From contig SBGS01000086.1 of assembly GCA_006226555.1 (NCBI GenBank), positions 1 to 17,717 on the forward strand: a DNA stretch of 17,717 nucleotides, read 5' to 3'. Position numbers and translations under genes: made by a program. The notes under the pieces were generated by a model. That model was not told where the DNA came from, ran no database searches, and saw nothing but the letters and a program-made list of their open reading frames with translations. This document shows, piece after piece, positions 13,957-17,717 of this stretch; positions within the stretch are counted from its first letter, which is position 1, and each line of letters starts with the position of its first letter. Source of the stretch: Bacteroidota bacterium (GTDB lineage Bacteria; Bacteroidota; Bacteroidia; Flavobacteriales_D; Crocinitomicaceae).

Positions 13957-15312
13957 ATGGACCCAGACCCCTATAGTACCCTTACTTATCAATTAACACA
14001 TACAGAAGCAGGATTCGGCGGTACCGAAGATATTGTTTCGCTGATCGTTCTGTTCATCCTGCTTGGATTATCTGCAGCTGTTTCAGGATCGGAAGCTGCA
14101 TTTTTCTCACTTTCACCTTCAAACAAGGAAGAGCTGGGAAAAGAAGACGAAAAGAAATCCAGAACCGTTTTAAAACTGCTTGAAAAGCCGAGAGATCTAC
14201 TGGCGACAATATTGATCACGAACAATTTCGTCAACGTAGGTATCGTAATATTATCCAGCTCTATTTTGCATAGTGCTTTATCCGGAATTGAATTATCAAG
14301 TGGGATGAGCTTTTTTATAGAGGTTGTCCTTATTACATTGTTGCTATTATTAATCGGAGAAGTGATCCCCAAGATCTACGCAACGAACAACGCGATGGGA
14401 TTCACTCGTCAGACATCGCTTTTTCTGAATGCATTGAACAAGCTCCCTCCCATTTCGTGGATGAGATTTTTACTCGTCGGAGGATCGGGTTTCATTCATC
14501 GCCTCAGCGGAAATAGCAAAGTAAACCTCACATCAGATGAGTTGGAGCAGGCAATTGCCCTTACCCGTAAGGAGGATATCAACGAAGAGGAGCACAAAAT
14601 CTTGGAGGGTATTGTAAAATTTGGAAATACTCAGGTAAGACAGATCATGCGTCCGCGCATGGATGTTTACGCAGTTGAAAAGAACACAAGTTTTAAAGAC
14701 CTGCTGGATCTCATTCTCGACTGTGGACACTCCCGACTACCGGTTTACGAAGATTCATTCGATAACGTGGTGGGTATTTTATTTATTAAAGACCTTCTTC
14801 CACATATTGGTAAGGGTGACTTCAAAGATTGGAATTCAATTATTCGTCCTCCATTCTACGTTACTGAGAAACGCAAAATAGACGACCTGTTAAAAGACTT
14901 CCAGGAAAAGAAGGTACATATGGCAATTGTTGTCGACGAGTATGGTGGAACTAGTGGTATTGTTACACTGGAAGATGTCCTGGAGGAAATTGTTGGTGAT
15001 ATCACAGATGAATTTGACGAAGACGAGCTTGTTTACACCAAAATCGATGACAACACGTATCTTTTCGAAGGAAAGACCGCTATAGTAGATGTCGCCAAAG
15101 TCCTGGACCTGGATGACAAAGATCTTACTACTGAAAACAGAGCTGCAGAAACTTTGGGGGGACTCGTTGTAGAACTAGCAGGTAAAATTCCACGCAATAA
15201 CGAGTTTGTGCACCTCAACGGATTTAAGATGATCGTTGAGTCCAGTGATAAGAAAAGAGTTAAAATGATCAAATTGATCAAACTACAACCTGAGAATGAA
15301 GATGAGGAGTAA
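13957..15312 (+). CDS. gldE: Gliding motility-associated protein GldE (CNNM/CorC-like)
   Basis: This 451-residue membrane protein has an N-terminal CNNM (DUF21) domain with helices at about 25-45, 85-105 and 115-138 and the motif GEVIPKIYAT (134-143), then paired CBS domains (about 228-348, with RIMRP-like QIMRPRMDVYAV and VVDEYGGTSGIVTLEDVLEEIVGDI) and a C-terminal CorC/HlyC domain (about 360-442). The same architecture occurs in magnesium/cobalt efflux-type proteins. I name it GldE because of its place after mutY and ssb and before gldD. In F. johnsoniae GldE is known as a helper of GldD in gliding; its transport activity, if any, is not established. The gene overlaps gldD by 17 bases. Confidence 0.9.
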   Translation: MDPDPYSTLTYQLTHTEAGFGGTEDIVSLIVLFILLGLSAAVSGSEAAFFSLSPSNKEELGKEDEKKSRTVLKLLEKPRDLLATILITNNFVNVGIVILSSSILHSALSGIELSSGMSFFIEVVLITLLLLLIGEVIPKIYATNNAMGFTRQTSLFLNALNKLPPISWMRFLLVGGSGFIHRLSGNSKVNLTSDELEQAIALTRKEDINEEEHKILEGIVKFGNTQVRQIMRPRMDVYAVEKNTSFKDLLDLILDCGHSRLPVYEDSFDNVVGILFIKDLLPHIGKGDFKDWNSIIRPPFYVTEKRKIDDLLKDFQEKKVHMAIVVDEYGGTSGIVTLEDVLEEIVGDITDEFDEDELVYTKIDDNTYLFEGKTAIVDVAKVLDLDDKDLTTENRAAETLGGLVVELAGKIPRNNEFVHLNGFKMIVESSDKKRVKMIKLIKLQPENEDEE

Positions 15313-15883
15313 TTTGTTAGTTAAGAGCTTGATGTTGTTACTGGTTACCATTTTGGTATCCTGTAATGAAGACAATCCTATTCCTAAACCTCCTACTTAT
15401 CTCCGTGTTGAAGTTCCTGAATCTGTTTATGGTAAATATGAAGACCCGTGTGGATTCCAGTTTAACCTGCCAGAAATGTTTTCTTTGGACACCAGTAAGA
15501 ATATTCAAGGGGAATGCAATCGCGTGATTGATCTTGGACCTTTGAATGGATCCATATTTATTTATTATTGGAACATTGACAAACCTTTATCCTTTTACAT
15601 CAATAATGCGAATGATGAAGTAGGAAATCATAAACTTAAGGCATCTTTCATCGGTGATGAGCAATTCAAATACGATGAAAAGCGCGTATTCGGAACACGA
15701 TTCGAGCTTCAAGGAAATGTAGCGACACCTTTTCAGTTTTACATTACAGATAGTACGGATCGCTTCCTCTTTGCTGAAGTACTTTTCAATTGTACTCCTA
15801 ATTACGACTCGCTCAAACCTACTTTAGACAGATTCAGTAAAGACCTTGATGAACTGATCTCTTCATTTGAATGGAAACAATAG
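15296..15883 (+). CDS. gldD: Gliding motility lipoprotein GldD
   Basis: This 195-residue lipoprotein has a signal sequence with lipobox LVSC (C23), followed by NED and then PIPKPPTYLRVEVPE, the family start of GldD. The rest is a compact domain with YYWN, and a late FLFAEVLFNCTPNYDSLKPTLDRF segment also typical of GldD. GldD is needed for gliding and for type IX secretion-related functions in F. johnsoniae; its biochemical role is not known. I kept the ATG at 15296; a second ATG at 15302 would shorten the signal by two residues. It overlaps gldE by 17 bases and folK by 13, so all three are coupled. Confidence 0.92.
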   Translation: MKMRSNLLVKSLMLLLVTILVSCNEDNPIPKPPTYLRVEVPESVYGKYEDPCGFQFNLPEMFSLDTSKNIQGECNRVIDLGPLNGSIFIYYWNIDKPLSFYINNANDEVGNHKLKASFIGDEQFKYDEKRVFGTRFELQGNVATPFQFYITDSTDRFLFAEVLFNCTPNYDSLKPTLDRFSKDLDELISSFEWKQ

Positions 15884-16347
15884 TACTCGCGCTGGGGAGC
15901 AATCTTGGTGATCGCTCCGGAACTATTGAAGATGCCTATTATGAAATAGAAAAGCGTTGTGGTCGTATCGTAAGAAGGTCGAGTATGTATGAAACTGCTC
16001 CCGAGGGATTTATATCTGACGATCTTTTTTTGAATTCAGCAATTATCATTCAATCAGAACTCGACGCGCTATCGTTACTTGCAGAGCTCAATAGTATTGA
16101 ATCAGAATTGGGTAGAAAAAGAGCTGAAAGCGGAGAATACATTTCCAGGACCATTGATATTGACATCATCTTTTACGGTGGAGAGATCATCCATAGTCCA
16201 GAACTTACCATTCCTCATCCAAGATTCAGAGAGCGGCTTTTTGTATTAGAGCCAATGAATGAAATTGCTGCTGAATGGAAAGATCCGATCAGCGGACTTT
16301 CCATAAACCTCCTGTATCAATATCTCAAGAATAGATCTGATAATTAA
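15871..16347 (+). CDS. folK: HPPK, 6-hydroxymethyl-dihydropterin pyrophosphokinase
   Basis: FolK moves pyrophosphate from ATP onto 6-hydroxymethyl-7,8-dihydropterin in folate synthesis. The 158-residue protein has LGSNLGDR (8-15), the YETAP strand (40-44), ELGRKR (79-84), RTIDIDIIFY with magnesium ligands D96 and D98, and IPHPRFRERLFVLEP (114-128). These are the defining motifs in the right order. The ATG lies within the last codons of gldD (13-base overlap), which fixes the start. There is no hairpin with a U-run after the stop, so termination is unclear. Confidence 0.97.
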   Translation: METIVLALGSNLGDRSGTIEDAYYEIEKRCGRIVRRSSMYETAPEGFISDDLFLNSAIIIQSELDALSLLAELNSIESELGRKRAESGEYISRTIDIDIIFYGGEIIHSPELTIPHPRFRERLFVLEPMNEIAAEWKDPISGLSINLLYQYLKNRSDN

Positions 16348-16378
16348 AGACAGCATAGCGGGCTTTCCATATTTGATA

Positions 16379-16407
16379 TTGCATTAAAAAAATAATGCTT
16401 ATAATTG
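16379..16407 (+). promoter_or_regulatory. Promoter of the OmpA-like lipoprotein gene
   Basis: TTG (16379-16381) is followed after 18 bases by TATAATTG (16400-16407), one mismatch from TAnnTTTG and also close to the classic TATAAT. The ATG at 16444 would leave a leader of about 30 bases, AT-rich (TTTAGAACTTATTTAAAC), which suits strong initiation without a Shine-Dalgarno sequence. Confidence 0.6.
16381..16398. repeat. Perfect inverted repeat GCATTA-A6-TAATGC inside a promoter spacer
   Basis: Two 6-base arms flank six A and fill the spacer between the -33 and -7 elements almost exactly. It could be an operator for a repressor, or a remnant of a folK terminator (but no U-run follows), or chance. 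Confidence 0.4.
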
Positions 16408-16443
16408 CAAGGTAATTTGATTTAGAACTTATTTAAACTAACT

Positions 16444-17717
16444 ATGAAAAAGCAAAGTATTAAGGTTTTTGCTCTTTTGGCAGTTGCGGGTGCTTTTGCA
16501 ACAAGCTGTGACTTGTTAAAAGATGTACAGTACGACGTGACTCCAAATCCATTGGAGATGCACAATGATTCAGTAGAAGTTACTGTAAACATTACACTTC
16601 CTGAAAAAGGTATTAAGAAAAAAGCTGCGGCTGAGATCACTCCGATGTTAGGAGATACTCCATTGAAAATGGTTCGTATCCAAGGTGAGAAAGCTACTGG
16701 TAACGGAGATGTTATTCAGTATAAAGCAGGTGGAAAAATTACTTACACGGATAAAGTTGCATACAAGCCATCAATGGAAGCAACTGATCTTGTTGTTACA
16801 GGTAAGATTTTTAAAGGAGAAAAAGAAAAAGGAGAGATCGAACAAACTAAGATCGCAGATGCTACTATCATCACTCCATATCTTGTAAATAAAGATTTCC
16901 GTGTGATCGTTGCTAAAGATGAATTCCGTCGTGTAACAGAGGAGTCATTTATGGCACAGATCAACTACGACAAAGGACGTTCTAATGTTAAGCCAGGAGA
17001 ATTGACTCAGGAGGACATTAAAGCGCTTCAAGCATTCTTGGAAGATGCTCAAAACAATCCTAAGATCGAAGTAAAAGGAATCAACATCACTGGTTATGCT
17101 TCTCCAGAAGGTGAGGAAGATAAAAACAACACTTTATCTACTGACCGTGCTAACACTGGTAAAGAAGCAACTATGGGTGTAGCGAAAAAAGCTAAGCACG
17201 AAGGAGCTCAAGGAGAGATCTACAACTTGAAAGGTTCAGGTGAGGACTTTGCTGGTTTCAAGCGTGAGTTGACTGCTGACACTAAAATGAACGAAGATGA
17301 CAAGAACTTGGTATTACGTGTTCTTGAGACTATCTCTGACCCTGCTCAACGTGAGACAGAAATGAGAAACATGGGTAAAACATTTACTTACCTAGACAAA
17401 AACATCTTCCCACTTCTTCGTCGTTCAGAGATCAATGTGATCTACGACAAAACAGGATTCTCTGATGAGGAGCTTATGGCAAACTCTGTATCGAATCCTG
17501 ATACATTGAACTTGGAAGAATTGTTGTTTACAGCTACTCTTTATGATGATTTGAACGAAAAGCTTCGTGTATACAAGATCGCTGAGCAACGTTACCCAGA
17601 GGACTACCGTCCTGCAAACAACGTTGGAGTTGTTCTTTACATGATGAACAAGGTTTCTGAAGCTAAAGCTCAGTTCGAGAAAGCTAACGGGATCAAGGAT
17701 AACGCTATTTCTAAAAA
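16444..17717 (+). CDS. OmpA-like, TPR-like lipoprotein, N-terminal part
   Basis: The frame from ATG 16444 stays open to the window edge (424 codons, no stop), so the protein is cut. It begins with a signal sequence ending in lipobox ATSC (C22). A beta-rich region (about 25-165) follows, then an OmpA-like segment (about 172-250) with INYDKGRSNVKPGELTQEDI and GINITGYASPEGEEDKNNTLSTDRA, a usual peptidoglycan-binding pattern, and late helical repeats (from about 357) that look like TPR: EELLFTATLYDDLNEKLRVYKIAEQRYPEDYRPANNVG. I do not know a gene name. It is probably an outer-membrane lipoprotein tied to the cell wall. Codon use is strongly biased (14 of 15 arginines CGT), pointing to high expression. 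Confidence 0.85.
   Translation, partial: MKKQSIKVFALLAVAGAFATSCDLLKDVQYDVTPNPLEMHNDSVEVTVNITLPEKGIKKKAAAEITPMLGDTPLKMVRIQGEKATGNGDVIQYKAGGKITYTDKVAYKPSMEATDLVVTGKIFKGEKEKGEIEQTKIADATIITPYLVNKDFRVIVAKDEFRRVTEESFMAQINYDKGRSNVKPGELTQEDIKALQAFLEDAQNNPKIEVKGINITGYASPEGEEDKNNTLSTDRANTGKEATMGVAKKAKHEGAQGEIYNLKGSGEDFAGFKRELTADTKMNEDDKNLVLRVLETISDPAQRETEMRNMGKTFTYLDKNIFPLLRRSEINVIYDKTGFSDEELMANSVSNPDTLNLEELLFTATLYDDLNEKLRVYKIAEQRYPEDYRPANNVGVVLYMMNKVSEAKAQFEKANGIKDNAISK

Noticed and set aside
13989..14372. 127-codon frame opposite gldE
   Set aside because: Antisense shadow of a well-supported gene with low-complexity Ser/Asn content.
1..17717. CRISPR array, IS element, prophage or toxin-antitoxin genes
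   Set aside because: No regular repeats with spacers, no transposase, integrase or phage-like product, and no paired terminal repeats were seen.

Overview
The window looks like ordinary chromosome from a member of the Bacteroidota, most likely class Flavobacteriia. Three things point there. The gliding genes gldE and gldD sit directly behind mutY and ssb. Candidate promoters fit the Bacteroidota consensus (TTTG, about 18 bases, then TAnnTTTG), best in front of tRNA-Leu. Gene starts have no obvious Shine-Dalgarno sequences. I recognise Bacteroidota-typical families such as DUF3127, DUF4296 and a 30-residue very basic protein next to rng and HU. There is no sign of a mobile element, prophage, CRISPR array or defence island. 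Genes are packed tightly, often with ATGA, TAATG or TGATG overlaps.

Layout: (1) 1-1801: the 3' end of an unidentified + strand gene converges on tig (trigger factor, - strand). tRNA-Leu(UAG) lies upstream of tig, with a strong promoter before it and a near-perfect hairpin terminator between it and tig. (2) 1886-3212: a + strand pair, a flavin-reductase-like flavoprotein and a DUF3127 protein whose C-terminus matches the SSB tip. (3) 3227-5285: a - strand pair, a membrane glycosyltransferase and a flippase-like membrane protein, sharing a terminator with pair 2. (4) 5300-6788: + strand ruvC, tspO and a small secreted protein, each overlapping the next by one base. (5) 6789-9635: a - strand operon of a polyprenol-phosphate mannosyltransferase-like enzyme, dihydroorotase, a DUF4296 lipoprotein and an FKBP-type lipoprotein. 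(6) 9731-12339: - strand HU, the 30-residue basic protein, rng and recX. (7) 12438-16347: + strand mutY, ssb, gldE, gldD and folK. (8) 16444 to the edge: the first 424 codons of a highly expressed-looking outer-membrane lipoprotein with OmpA-like and TPR-like parts.

Functionally the window is rich in DNA maintenance (ruvC, recX, mutY, ssb, HU and possibly the DUF3127 protein), RNA handling (rng, tRNA-Leu), protein folding (tig, FKBP) and cell-envelope work (two glycosyltransferases, flippase-like protein, TspO, gldE/gldD, OmpA-like lipoprotein), plus pyrimidine and folate enzymes. I found no clearly new multi-gene system. The best leads are the SSB-like tip on the DUF3127 protein, the 30-residue basic gene, and the promoter built into the 5' arm of the terminator between HU and that gene.
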